A stretch of 64,000 bases of DNA from Variovorax sp. OV329. Lineage in GTDB: Bacteria; Pseudomonadota; Gammaproteobacteria; Burkholderiales; Burkholderiaceae_C. Shown here piece after piece: positions 17,079-25,563 of this stretch. Numbering within the stretch: position 1 is the first letter of the stretch; each line of letters starts with the position of its first letter. The notes under the pieces were generated by a model. The model saw only the letters and a list, made by a program, of their open reading frames with translations, did no database searches and was not told the DNA's origin. The stretch lies in NCBI RefSeq assembly GCF_900114785.1, contig NZ_FOUG01000018.1, positions 1-64,000 of the forward strand, read 5' to 3'. A program made the translations under genes and the position numbers.

Positions 17079-17900
17079 ATGACCCAGACTCGATCCGCAA
17101 CCGGCGGCGGGCGCATTGCGCGCTTCTTCCAGCGAGTGCCCAAGCCCTTGCGTGGCTGGGTGCTGCCCCTGGCGTTGCTTCTGGTGTGGTGGATGGCTTT
17201 CCGCTTCGAGTGGAGCAGTTCCCCCTTGCTCGTCTCGCCCGCGGCGGTGTGGGAGCGCGGCGTGCGCTATGCGGCCAGCGGCGAGCTGCAGGTAGCGCTG
17301 GGCGCGAGCCTGTGGCGCAACCTGGCGGGCTTTGCCATAGGCGCCACCGGGGGGCTGGTGTTCGGCGCGGTGCTGGGCTTCTCGCGCGGCTTCGAGCGCG
17401 CCGTGGGGCCGAGCTTCCACACGCTCAAGCAGATTTCGCTGTTCGCCTGGATCCCGCTCATCTCGGTGTGGTTCGGCCTGGGCGATGCCGCCAAGGTGGC
17501 GTTCCTCTCGCTGGCGGCCTTCTTCCCGGTGGTGCTCAACACCTTCGAGGGCATCCGCAGCGTGCCGCGCGAATTCATCGAGGTGGGCAGGGTACTGCGC
17601 TTCTCGCGCGCGCAGATGCTGCGCCGCGTGGTGCTGCCCAGTGCCTCGCCCTCCATCTTCGCGGGCATCCACCTGGCGCTCATCTATGCCTGGCTGGCCA
17701 CCCTGGGCGCCGAGTACCTGCTGGTGGCCGGCAAGGGCATCGGCAACACCATGGTCGATGGCCGCGAGCACTTCCACATGGACCTGGTCATCTTCGGCGT
17801 GATCGTCGTGGGCCTGGTCGGCTTCACCCTCAACTGGATCGCCACGCGCCTGGAACGCCGCGCGCTGGCCTGGCGCGGCCAATCGGTCGCGCAATTCTGA
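17079..17900 (+). CDS. ABC importer permease, taurine/sulfonate type (operon 1, second permease)
   Basis: The 273-residue SsuC/TauC-family permease has six membrane helices and an EAA loop around EVGRVLRFSRAQMLRRVVLPSA. It lies 16 bases after the first permease gene. Two related but non-identical permeases suggest a heterodimeric channel, unlike the single SsuC of enterobacteria. The same two-permease pattern recurs in the operon at 28.5-32.1 kb. Confidence 0.9.
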   Translation: MTQTRSATGGGRIARFFQRVPKPLRGWVLPLALLLVWWMAFRFEWSSSPLLVSPAAVWERGVRYAASGELQVALGASLWRNLAGFAIGATGGLVFGAVLGFSRGFERAVGPSFHTLKQISLFAWIPLISVWFGLGDAAKVAFLSLAAFFPVVLNTFEGIRSVPREFIEVGRVLRFSRAQMLRRVVLPSASPSIFAGIHLALIYAWLATLGAEYLLVAGKGIGNTMVDGREHFHMDLVIFGVIVVGLVGFTLNWIATRLERRALAWRGQSVAQF

Positions 17901-17929
17901 AAACGACAAGGCACGGAGGAATGGGATTC

Positions 17930-18715
17930 ATGGCAAACAACGCAGGCACGCTGGAGATCCGGCAACTGAACAAGCAATACGAGGTGGAGGGCGCGCCGCT
18001 GCAGGTGCTGCGGGACATCAACCTGCGCATCGAGCCGGGCGAGTTCGTGAGCATCGTGGGCACCAGCGGCTGCGGCAAGTCCACGCTGCTGCGGCTCATC
18101 GTCGGCCTGGAGCAGGACTACCAGGGCGAGGTGCTGCTGGACGGGCGCCGCGTGGTGGGCACCAGCCTGGACCGCGGCATCGTGTTCCAGGAGCACCGGC
18201 TCTTTCCCTGGCTCACGGTGCAGGACAACATTGCGCTGGGGCTGCTGAACTCGGATCTCACCGAAGGGCAGAAGCGCCAGGCGGTGCGCGAGCACATCGC
18301 GCTGGTGGGCCTCAAGGGCTTCGAGAGCGCCTGGCCGCACCAGCTCTCGGGCGGAATGGCGCAGCGCGTGGCGATTGCCCGCGCGCTGGTGAACCGGCCC
18401 GAGATCCTGCTGCTGGACGAGCCCTTCGGCGCGCTGGATGCGATCACGCGCGCGCACCTGCAGCAGGAGCTGCAGCGCATCTGGCAGGCCGAGGGCATCA
18501 CCACCATCCTGGTCACGCACGACGTGGAAGAGGCGGTGTTCCTGGGCGACAAGGTGGTGGTGATGGAGCCACGCCCCGGGCGCGTGCGCCGCATCGTTCC
18601 GGTGCCGCTGGCGCATCCGCGCGAGCGCGCGTCCAGCGAGTTCGCCCGCGTCAAGCAGGAGGTGCTGGCGCAGTTCGGCGCCCGCGAGGAAGCGCTGCTC
18701 GCCGAGCCCGCCTGA
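17930..18715 (+). CDS. ABC importer ATP-binding protein, sulfonate/nitrate type (operon 1)
   Basis: The 261-residue ATPase has Walker A GTSGCGKST, the Q-loop in GIVFQEHRLFPW, signature LSGGMAQRVAIARAL, Walker B ILLLDEPFGALD and H-loop VTHDVEEA. It powers the importer formed with the two preceding permeases. An AGGA ends nine bases before ATG 17930; the in-frame ATG at 17921 directly abuts the ribosome site and is unlikely. Confidence 0.92.
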   Translation: MANNAGTLEIRQLNKQYEVEGAPLQVLRDINLRIEPGEFVSIVGTSGCGKSTLLRLIVGLEQDYQGEVLLDGRRVVGTSLDRGIVFQEHRLFPWLTVQDNIALGLLNSDLTEGQKRQAVREHIALVGLKGFESAWPHQLSGGMAQRVAIARALVNRPEILLLDEPFGALDAITRAHLQQELQRIWQAEGITTILVTHDVEEAVFLGDKVVVMEPRPGRVRRIVPVPLAHPRERASSEFARVKQEVLAQFGAREEALLAEPA

Positions 18716-18759
18716 GTCCCCTCACCGAATCCTTCATCTCTCATTTTCCGGATGCACCC

Positions 18760-19857
18760 ATGACACGACACAGCTTCTCCATCGCCCGCCGTCCGCTGCT
18801 GGCCGCCTCGCTGGCCTTCGCCGGCCTGCTGGCTTCCGGCGCCTCGCAGGCAGCCGACCTTCCGCAGGTGATCCGCCTGGCCGCGCCCGAGCAGGGCAGC
18901 GCCGGCAAGTCCTTCCTGGGCGCCGGCCCGGCATCGCTGGCCTATGCCAGCAAGGCGCTGGAAGCCGAGTTCGAGAAGGACGGCATCAAGGTCGAATGGA
19001 AGTTCTTCAAAGGCGCCGGTCCGGCCATCAACGAAGCGCTGGCCACCGGGCAGCTCGACGTGGTGTTCCTGGGCGACCTGGCCGGCGTGATCGGCCGCGC
19101 CAGCGGCCTGAAGACGCGCCTGGTGAGCGCCGGCGGCCGCGGCAGCAACAGCTACCTCGCCACTGCGCTGGGCTCGAACATCCAGAGCTTCAAGGACCTG
19201 AAGGGCAAGCGCGTGGCGGTGCTGCGCGGCACCGCCTACCAGCTCACCTTCAACCGCCTGCTGGAAGACCAGGGCCTGACCGAGAAGGACGTGCGCTTCA
19301 CCAACCTCGACTGGCCCACTTCCAAGGCAGCGGTGGTGAGCAAGGACATCGACGCCACCTTCGGCGGCTCGGACCTGCAACTGCTCAAGCTGGCCGGCAC
19401 GGCCGACATCCCGGTGAGCACGCGCGGCAAGGGCCCGATCTACGGTATCAACTCCGGCACCATCGTCACCGACGACTTCGCGAAGAAGTACCCGCAGCTG
19501 GTGACCCGCCTCGTCAAGGTGCTGGTGCAGCAGGCCCACGCGGCCTCGCTGGACGAGGGCAAGCGTGGCGCACTCTTCAACCGCTTCCACGAGATCAGCG
19601 GCCTGCCGGTGGCGCTCTTCGCGAGCGACTTCGAGGGCACGCTCATCAAGGAGCGCTATTCGCCCCTGCTCGACAGCGGCTTCGTTTCGCACTACGCCGA
19701 CGTCATCGACGGCGCGCGCAAGGTCGGCATCATCCGCCAGACCTTCGACGCCCAGGCCTGGGCCGACCCGAGCTTCCTGAATGCCGCGCTGAAGGAACTC
19801 AGGCTGGAGTCTTTCTGGACGCCGACGAACGCCGCAGGCCTGGTGGCGCAGCGATGA
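18760..19857 (+). CDS. ABC importer substrate-binding protein, sulfonate type (operon 1, first)
   Basis: The 365-residue periplasmic protein has a Sec signal ending near GASQAAD. It follows the SsuA/TauA/NrtA type-2 binding-protein pattern: VEWKFFKGAGPAINEAL, then LDVVFLGDLAGVIGRASG, then FKDLKGKRVAVLRGTA. It is clearly a sister of the binding protein at 31029-32135. The ligand is probably an organosulfonate or sulfate ester, given the sulfatase gene that overlaps its stop by four bases (ATGA). Confidence 0.88.
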   Translation: MTRHSFSIARRPLLAASLAFAGLLASGASQAADLPQVIRLAAPEQGSAGKSFLGAGPASLAYASKALEAEFEKDGIKVEWKFFKGAGPAINEALATGQLDVVFLGDLAGVIGRASGLKTRLVSAGGRGSNSYLATALGSNIQSFKDLKGKRVAVLRGTAYQLTFNRLLEDQGLTEKDVRFTNLDWPTSKAAVVSKDIDATFGGSDLQLLKLAGTADIPVSTRGKGPIYGINSGTIVTDDFAKKYPQLVTRLVKVLVQQAHAASLDEGKRGALFNRFHEISGLPVALFASDFEGTLIKERYSPLLDSGFVSHYADVIDGARKVGIIRQTFDAQAWADPSFLNAALKELRLESFWTPTNAAGLVAQR

Positions 19858-21206
19858 GCAGCCAGCCCAACATCGTCTTCATCCTGGCCGACGACCTCGG
19901 CTGGGCCGACCTGGGCGTGTACGGCCAGACTGCATTCGCCACGCCGCACCTGGACCGGCTGGCAGGGCAGGGCGTGCGCTTCGAGCAGGCCTATGCCAAC
20001 TCCGCCGTGTGCTCGGCCACCCGCTTCGCGCTCATCACCGGGCGCTACCAATACCGCTTGCGCGGGGGGCTGGAGGAGCCGATCGCCAGCGGCGGCCAGG
20101 GCCTGGGGCTGCCGCCCTCGCATCCCACGCTGCCTTCGCTGCTGAAGGCGGCGGGCTACCACACGGCGCTCATCGGCAAATGGCACCTGGGCCGGCCGCC
20201 GGAGTACGGCCCGCAGAAGAGCGGCTACCACCGCTTCTTCGGCAATCACAGCGGCGCCGTCGACTACTTCACCCACAAGCCGGCCGTGGGCGCCCAGGTG
20301 CCGCGCGACCTGTGGGAAGGCGAGGTGCCGGTGGAGCGCACCGGCTACTACACGCAGATCCTGGCGGACGAGGCCAGCGCCTACATCCGCGAGCGCGCGG
20401 AAGTGCCGGGCACGCCTTTCTTCCTCTCGCTGCACTTCACCGCACCCCACTGGCCGTGGGAAGGGCCGGACGACGAACAGGTCTCGCGCGACATCAAGGA
20501 CCTGTTCCACTACGACGGCGGCAGCCTGAAGAAGTACGGCGAGATCGTGCAGGCGCTGGACGCCGCGGTCGGGCAGGTGCTGGCTGCGCTCGACGCGCAG
20601 GGCTTCGGCGAGAACACCCTCGTGGTCTTCACCAGCGACAACGGCGGCGAGCGCTTCTCCAAGACCTGGCCTTTCGTCGGCCAGAAGACCGAGCTGCTCG
20701 AAGGCGGCCTGCGCGTGCCCACGCTGCTGCGCTGGCGTGCCCGCCTCCAGCCCCAGGTCCAGCAGCAGGTGACCATGAGCTTCGACTGGCTGCCCACGCT
20801 GCTGGCCGCAGCCGGCCTGGCGCCGCATCCGGACTATCCCAGCGACGGCGAGAACATCCTGCCGGTGCTCGAAGGACAGGCGCCGGTGCATGCGCGCACG
20901 CTCTACTGGCGCTACAAGGCGCAGTCGCAGCGCGCGCTGCGCGACGGCGACTGGAAGTACCTGAAGATCAACGACAACGAATTTCTCTTCGACGTGGCCG
21001 TCGAACAGCGCGAGCGCGCTAACCTGCGCGAGCGCCATCCCGAGGTGTTCCAGCGCCTGCGTGCGCAATGGGAAGCGTGGAACGGCGGCTTCCTGCCCAT
21101 CACCGAGGGGGTCTTCACCCATGGCGTGACCCCGGACATCCAGGCCGACCGCTACGTGCCGCACAGCCTCACGCGCAGCAGCCGGCCGGCCGGCCGCCCC
21201 GCATGA
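19854..21206 (+). CDS. Sulfatase (arylsulfatase/alkaline-phosphatase superfamily)
   Basis: The 450-residue enzyme starts with metal-ligand motif NIVFILADDLGWADLG. Its modified-residue motif is CSATR (residues about 50-54), matching C-x-A/P-x-R in which Cys becomes formylglycine; GRY follows further on. GKWHLG and SDNGGE are further conserved metal or sulfate ligands. No signal peptide is visible, so it should act in the cytoplasm after import of a sulfate ester, releasing sulfate. Start and stop overlap both neighbours as ATGA, so binding protein, sulfatase and LLM enzyme are translationally coupled. The formylglycine-generating enzyme is not in this window. Confidence 0.9.
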   Translation: MSSQPNIVFILADDLGWADLGVYGQTAFATPHLDRLAGQGVRFEQAYANSAVCSATRFALITGRYQYRLRGGLEEPIASGGQGLGLPPSHPTLPSLLKAAGYHTALIGKWHLGRPPEYGPQKSGYHRFFGNHSGAVDYFTHKPAVGAQVPRDLWEGEVPVERTGYYTQILADEASAYIRERAEVPGTPFFLSLHFTAPHWPWEGPDDEQVSRDIKDLFHYDGGSLKKYGEIVQALDAAVGQVLAALDAQGFGENTLVVFTSDNGGERFSKTWPFVGQKTELLEGGLRVPTLLRWRARLQPQVQQQVTMSFDWLPTLLAAAGLAPHPDYPSDGENILPVLEGQAPVHARTLYWRYKAQSQRALRDGDWKYLKINDNEFLFDVAVEQRERANLRERHPEVFQRLRAQWEAWNGGFLPITEGVFTHGVTPDIQADRYVPHSLTRSSRPAGRPA

Positions 21207-22558
21207 GCGCCATTGCATCAAAAGCGCGCCAGCTGCACCTGGGCGCCTTCTTCTTCGGCGTGGGCCATCACCTGGCGGCGTGGCGCCACCCGGAGGTGGA
21301 CCCGCGGGCGGCCAGCGACATCGAGTCGCTCAAGCGCTGGGCGCGCATCGCCGAAGCGGCCAAGTTCGACGCCATCTTCTTCGCCGGCAACGTGGGCCTG
21401 CCCGGCCCGCCCGACGAGGGGCTGGCGAAGAATGCGCTGTGGTATCCGATGGAGCCCACGCTCACGCTGGCGGCGCTGTCGCAGGCCACCACGCACATCG
21501 GCCTGGTCGCCACGGTGTCGGCCACCTACCTGCCCCCCTACCACCTGGCGCGCAAGTTCGCCACGCTGGACCAGCTCAGCGGCGGGCGCAGCGGCTGGAA
21601 CCTGGTCACCTCTGGCAGCGACTTCGAGGCCCGCAGCTTCGGCCTGACGCATGCGCACCGCTACGCGCGGGCCGGCGAGTACGTGCAGATCGTCAAGGGC
21701 CTGTGGGACACCTGGGAGGACGACGCCTTCATCCACGACAAGGCGGCCAACCGATTCTTCGATCCCCAGCGCCTGCACCGCGTGGACTTCGAGGGCGAGC
21801 ACTTCAGGGTGGCAGGCGGCCTTCAGACGCCGCGTTCGCCGCAGGGGCATCCCGTGATCGTGCAGGCAGGCTCCTCCGATGACGGGCAGGACCTGGCGGC
21901 GGCATCGGCGGAGCTGGTGTTCACCGCGCAGCAGACGCCGGAGAGTGCCGCGGCTTTCTACCGCTCGCTCAAGGGGCGCCTGCCGGCCTTCGGCCGATCG
22001 CCCGATTCGCTCAAGATCCTGCCCGGCCTGTCGCCCTTCGTCGGGCGCTCCGAGCAGGAAGCCCGTGAGAAGTTCGAGCAGCTGCAAGGCCTCATCGATC
22101 CGGTGCTGGGCGTGGGCCTGCTGTCCACCTTCCTCGGCAACGTCGACCTGTCGGCCTATCCGCTGGACGGCCCCTTCCCGCAGGACCTGCCCGTGACCGA
22201 GGGCTGGAAGAGCCGCGCCGAGCTGTTCAAGGGCCTGGCCAGGAGCGAAGGCCTGAGCATCCGCCAGCTCTACGAGCGCATGGCCGGCGCGCGTGGCCAC
22301 TGGACCGCGGTGGGCACGCCCGAAACCATCGCCGACCAGATCGAGCACTGGTTCAAGAGCGGCGCGGCCGATGGCTTCAACATCCTGGCGCCGACGCTGC
22401 CCTCCGGACTGGAGGACTTTGCCCGGCTGGTGGTGCCCGAGCTGCAGCGCCGCGGGCTGTTCCGGCGCGAGTACGCGCAGCGCACCCTGCGCGGGCACCT
22501 GGGCCTGCCGCGACCCGAGAACGTCCACGCACGCACTGCCGCGGCGCTCGGCGACTGA
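21203..22558 (+). CDS. LLM-class flavin-dependent monooxygenase, NtaA/DmoA family (operon 1)
   Basis: The 451-residue protein matches the NtaA/SnaA/DszA/DmoA family of two-component FMNH2-dependent monooxygenases: QLHLGAFFFGVGHHLAAWRHP at the start, AKFDAIFFAG, and GGRSGWNLVTS in the FMN site. The C-terminal RTLRGHLGLPRPEN motif recurs in the homologue at 35063-36430 and in the gene scrap at 41954-42043. It likely cleaves a C-S bond of an imported organosulfur compound with reduced FMN from a partner such as the MsuE-like reductase at 45.9 kb. The substrate is unknown. Confidence 0.9.
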   Translation: MSAIASKARQLHLGAFFFGVGHHLAAWRHPEVDPRAASDIESLKRWARIAEAAKFDAIFFAGNVGLPGPPDEGLAKNALWYPMEPTLTLAALSQATTHIGLVATVSATYLPPYHLARKFATLDQLSGGRSGWNLVTSGSDFEARSFGLTHAHRYARAGEYVQIVKGLWDTWEDDAFIHDKAANRFFDPQRLHRVDFEGEHFRVAGGLQTPRSPQGHPVIVQAGSSDDGQDLAAASAELVFTAQQTPESAAAFYRSLKGRLPAFGRSPDSLKILPGLSPFVGRSEQEAREKFEQLQGLIDPVLGVGLLSTFLGNVDLSAYPLDGPFPQDLPVTEGWKSRAELFKGLARSEGLSIRQLYERMAGARGHWTAVGTPETIADQIEHWFKSGAADGFNILAPTLPSGLEDFARLVVPELQRRGLFRREYAQRTLRGHLGLPRPENVHARTAAALGD

Positions 22559-22601
22559 GGCCGCACATCTTTCATCCACCACGTCTGCGAGGGACACTTC
22601 C

Positions 22602-23609
22602 ATGTCGACATCGATCCACTCAGCGCACCAGGCCAGCGCCTCGGCAAGGCGGCTGGCCACTGCGGTCTTGCTGCTGCTTGCGCTCATCCTGACCACGCTG
22701 CTTCCTGGAGCCGCCTTTGCGCAGGCGAAGAAGCAGGGCGGCGAACTGCGCATCGGCTATCAGAAGTCGGCCAGCCTCTTCGTTCTGCAGAAGGCACAGG
22801 GCACCTTGGAGAAGAAGCTGGCACCCCTGGGCTTCGGGGTGAAATGGATCGAGTTCCCGGCCGGCCCCCAGCTGCTCGAAGGCCTGAACGTCGGCGCAGT
22901 GGACGTGGGCTATGTGGGCGAGGCACCCCCGATCTTTGCGCAGGCCGCGGGCGCACGCTTCGTCTACGTGGGTCACGACCCGGCCGCGCCGCGGGCCGAG
23001 GCGATCCTGGTGACCAAGGATTCGCCCATCCGCACGGTGGCCGATCTCAAGGGGAAGAAGGTGGCGCTGAACAAGGGCAGCAACGTGCACTACCTGCTGG
23101 TGCGGCAGCTGGAGAAGAACGGGCTGGCGTTCTCGGACATCCAGCCCATCTACCTTGCGCCCGCAGACGGCCGCGCCGCCTTCGAAAGCAGGAATGTCGA
23201 TGCCTGGGTGATCTGGGATCCCTTCCAGGCCGCCGCCGAGAAGGCCGCCGGCGCTCGCGTGCTGGCCGATGGCGCGCCCGACGTGGTCAACAACTACCAG
23301 TTCTACTTGGCCGAGCGCGGCTTTGCCGGCAAGCATCCGCAGGTGATCGACGCGCTGTTCGAGGACTCGGTCACGCAGGGCATCTGGCTCAAGAAGAACC
23401 TGCGCGAGGCGGCCGAGCTCATCGCGCCGCTGCAGGGCTTGCCGGTGGACGTGGTGGAAACCGCCCTGCGGCGCTACGAGTTCAACGTGAAGCCCATCAC
23501 CCCCGACGTGATCGCCGCGCAGCAGAAGATCGCCGATACCTTCCATCAGCTCAAGCTGATTCCCAAGCCCATCAAGGTGAGCGACGCGGTATTGACCGCA
23601 CGGCCCTGA
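22602..23609 (+). CDS. ssuA: Aliphatic sulfonate-binding protein, SsuA type (operon 1, second)
   Basis: The 335-residue periplasmic protein has a long Sec signal (cleavage near AFAQA). Its body is the closest to classical SsuA in the window: ELRIGYQKSASLFVLQ, VGYVGEAPPIFAQAAG, VALNKGSNVHYLLV and VDAWVIWDPFQAA. It is the second binding protein in operon 1 and belongs to a different subgroup from the one at 18760, so one transporter probably serves two ligand classes. A weak ribosome site (GAGGGA) precedes it. Confidence 0.9.
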   Translation: MSTSIHSAHQASASARRLATAVLLLLALILTTLLPGAAFAQAKKQGGELRIGYQKSASLFVLQKAQGTLEKKLAPLGFGVKWIEFPAGPQLLEGLNVGAVDVGYVGEAPPIFAQAAGARFVYVGHDPAAPRAEAILVTKDSPIRTVADLKGKKVALNKGSNVHYLLVRQLEKNGLAFSDIQPIYLAPADGRAAFESRNVDAWVIWDPFQAAAEKAAGARVLADGAPDVVNNYQFYLAERGFAGKHPQVIDALFEDSVTQGIWLKKNLREAAELIAPLQGLPVDVVETALRRYEFNVKPITPDVIAAQQKIADTFHQLKLIPKPIKVSDAVLTARP

Positions 23610-23641
23610 GGGGCGTTGCCCGCCGCTGCTAGAGTGGCGGC

Positions 23642-24394
23642 ATGACGCAACGAGGCCTTTCCCAGGCAGCGGACGCGAACGAGCTCCTGGAAAAGAACCG
23701 CAGGTTCTACGACTCGCTGTGGTCCGGTGCCACGCTGGTCGAGCCGCAGCGCTTCAACACCTGGCCCCTCGTCAGCTCCCTGTTGCCGAACGCAGACCGC
23801 CGGCTCGAAGTGGGTCCGGGCCTGCGGCCGCGCCTGCCCATCGAGGGAACGCACTTCGTGGACATCAGCGATCCTGCGCTGTCGGTGCTTCGCGAGCGGG
23901 GCGGACAGGCGCTGCGGGGCGAAGTGACCTCGCTGCCCTTCGCCGACGGCGCCTTCGACCTGGTGTGCGCGCTCGACATCGTCGAGCACGTGGACGACGG
24001 TGACGGCGCGCTGCGCGAGGTGGCACGTGTGGCCAGGCCGGGTGCGACCGTGCTGATCTCGACGCCGCTGCATCCCTCGTACTGGACGGCCTTCGACGAC
24101 TTCGTCGGCCACAAGCGGCGTTACGAACCGGCCAGCCTGCTCGAGAAGCTGGCGGACAACCATCTGGTGGTGCAGCGCAGCGCGGTGTTCGGCATGAAGC
24201 CGCGCTCTTCACGCCTGGTCGACCTGGGCATGTGGTGGCTCACGCACCATCCGGAAAAGGCCATGCGCACCTACAACCGTACGCTCATGCCGCTCGCACT
24301 GCGCTTCCAGAGCGAGCTGAAGTTCGCTGCCGGAATGGTGGCGACGGAGGGCGTGGACGAAGTGCTGCTGGTCTGCCGCAAGGCCGCAGGCTAG
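23642..24394 (+). CDS. Class I SAM-dependent methyltransferase
   Basis: The 250-residue protein has a methyltransferase-11-like Rossmann core. The usual glycine-rich motif I appears as LEVGPGLRPRLP, followed by HFVDISDPAL (acidic end of strand 2), FDLVCALDIVEHVDD (motif of strand 4) and GATVLISTPLHPSYWTAFDD. It probably methylates a small molecule or lipid; the target is unknown. It lies 32 bases after the second binding protein with a TAGAGT element in front, so it may be read through from operon 1 or have its own promoter. It converges on the MarR gene, with stops eight bases apart. Confidence 0.82.
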   Translation: MTQRGLSQAADANELLEKNRRFYDSLWSGATLVEPQRFNTWPLVSSLLPNADRRLEVGPGLRPRLPIEGTHFVDISDPALSVLRERGGQALRGEVTSLPFADGAFDLVCALDIVEHVDDGDGALREVARVARPGATVLISTPLHPSYWTAFDDFVGHKRRYEPASLLEKLADNHLVVQRSAVFGMKPRSSRLVDLGMWWLTHHPEKAMRTYNRTLMPLALRFQSELKFAAGMVATEGVDEVLLVCRKAAG

Positions 24395-24401
24395 AGCGGC
24401 T

Positions 24402-24821
24402 TCAGGACAGCCGGGACTTGCGCGCGAAGGCGACAACCTCCGCGAGTTCGGACACGTGCTCCGAGAACTCCGTCGCCAGCACCTCCAGCTTTTCGCGCCC
24501 GGCCGGCAGCAGGTGAACCTCCACCTGCCTGCGGTCCATGGTGCTGGCGCGCCGCTCGACCAGGCCGGCTTCCTCGCAGCGTGAGACCAGCGCCACCACG
24601 CCATGCGGCTGGGCCTGCAGGCGCTCCGCGATCTCGCTGATCGAGGCCCACTCCCGCCCCGGAAATCCCTGCGTGTGCAGCAGCACCTGGTACTGCAGCA
24701 CCGTGATGCCGTGCAAGCGCGCCGCGTCCTCGGTGAAGCGCAGGAAGCTGCGCAGCCTGAAGCGGAAGTCCGACAAGGCCTCCAGGCCTTGCTTGTCGAT
24801 CGTGCGTTTGGGGCTGGGCAT
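24402..24821 (-). CDS. MarR-family transcriptional regulator
   Basis: The roughly 139-residue protein has the winged helix-turn-helix of MarR proteins: SISEIAERLQAQPHGVVALVSRCEEAGLVERR followed by the wing MDRRQVEVHLLPAGREKL. A TTG at 24833 would add four residues. It is divergent from tctBA, and two dyads lie between the genes, so it probably controls the transporter and itself. No ligand is known; MarR proteins often sense aromatic acids. Confidence 0.88.
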   Translation of the reverse strand: MPSPKRTIDKQGLEALSDFRFRLRSFLRFTEDAARLHGITVLQYQVLLHTQGFPGREWASISEIAERLQAQPHGVVALVSRCEEAGLVERRASTMDRRQVEVHLLPAGREKLEVLATEFSEHVSELAEVVAFARKSRLS

Positions 24822-24880
24822 GTTGGCTGGCAAAGGGCAGCGCCGAATGTAGCAGCGGCCGGCGGCGGCCTCCCAGGGTA

Positions 24881-24902
24881 ATTACTCACATTGTGATGTA
24901 AT
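24881..24902. promoter_or_regulatory. Imperfect dyad in the MarR-tctB intergenic region
   Basis: The 22 bases have outer arms ATTAC and GTAAT and an inner TCACATTGTGA palindrome. It is about 60 bases upstream of the MarR start, in a locally AT-rich patch. A MarR operator is inferred. Confidence 0.5.
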
Positions 24903-24909
24903 AAACCTC

Positions 24910-24923
24910 ATACCATGATGTAT
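24910..24923. promoter_or_regulatory. Second dyad ATAC-CATGAT-GTAT
   Basis: ATACCATGATGTAT is an inverted repeat eight bases from the first dyad, with similar AT-rich arms. Two neighbouring sites are common for MarR dimers controlling divergent promoters. Confidence 0.42.
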
Positions 24924-25063
24924 TCGAAAGCGGTCTGAAAGCTTGGGCCGCGCGCATGGAGGGCGCTCGTCGTCCTCGCCGCGGCCCGGCGCCAGCGCCG
25001 TCATCCGCATCCGCATCCACCGCCACAACCACCGAGTCCATCGATACCCAGGGAGCACTGCCT

Positions 25064-25558
25064 ATGCATGTCCAGATCAAGAGCAAGAAGAACCTCGTCG
25101 CTGGCCTGATGTTTGCCTGCGTGGGCGTGGCCTTTGCCACCGGCGCCACCAACTACAACGTCGGCACCGCGGCGCGCATGGGCCCCGGCTACTTTCCGCT
25201 GATGATCGGCGTGCTCCTGGGGGTGCTCGGCCTGGTCGTGGTGGGCTCGTCCATCGGCGCAAGCGAGGGCGATGGCGAGCCCATTGGCAAGATCGCGTGG
25301 AAGCCGCTGGGGCTGATCATTGGAGCGAACCTGCTGTTCGGCTTGCTGCTCGCCGGGGTGAACGCCATCGGGCTCCCGGCCATGGGCCTGATCGTCGCGA
25401 TCTACGCGCTGGTGGTGGTGGCCTGCATGGCCGGCAGCAACTTCAGCATGAAGATGGCCGTGGTGCTGGCCACCGTGCTGGCCATCGGCAGCTACCTCAC
25501 TTTCATCCTGGGACTGAACCTGCAGTTCCAGGTGTGGCCGACCTTCATCACCGGCTGA
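25064..25558 (+). CDS. tctB: Tripartite tricarboxylate transporter small membrane subunit TctB
   Basis: The 164-residue protein has four hydrophobic segments and the start typical of TctB, KNLVAGLMFACVGVAFA. The conserved ARMGPGYFPLMIGVLLGVLG follows in the first periplasmic/second helix region. With TctA it forms the inner-membrane part of a solute importer. Start 25064 is chosen because the upstream open frame is a low-complexity extension. It is five bases from tctA. Confidence 0.9.
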   Translation: MHVQIKSKKNLVAGLMFACVGVAFATGATNYNVGTAARMGPGYFPLMIGVLLGVLGLVVVGSSIGASEGDGEPIGKIAWKPLGLIIGANLLFGLLLAGVNAIGLPAMGLIVAIYALVVVACMAGSNFSMKMAVVLATVLAIGSYLTFILGLNLQFQVWPTFITG

Positions 25559-25563
25559 GCACC

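Noticed and set aside
19692..22753. Very long open frames antisense to the sulfatase and LLM monooxygenase genes
   Set aside because: They mirror strongly coding sense frames in about 68% GC DNA. Their translations are rich in Arg, Gly and His and match no family.
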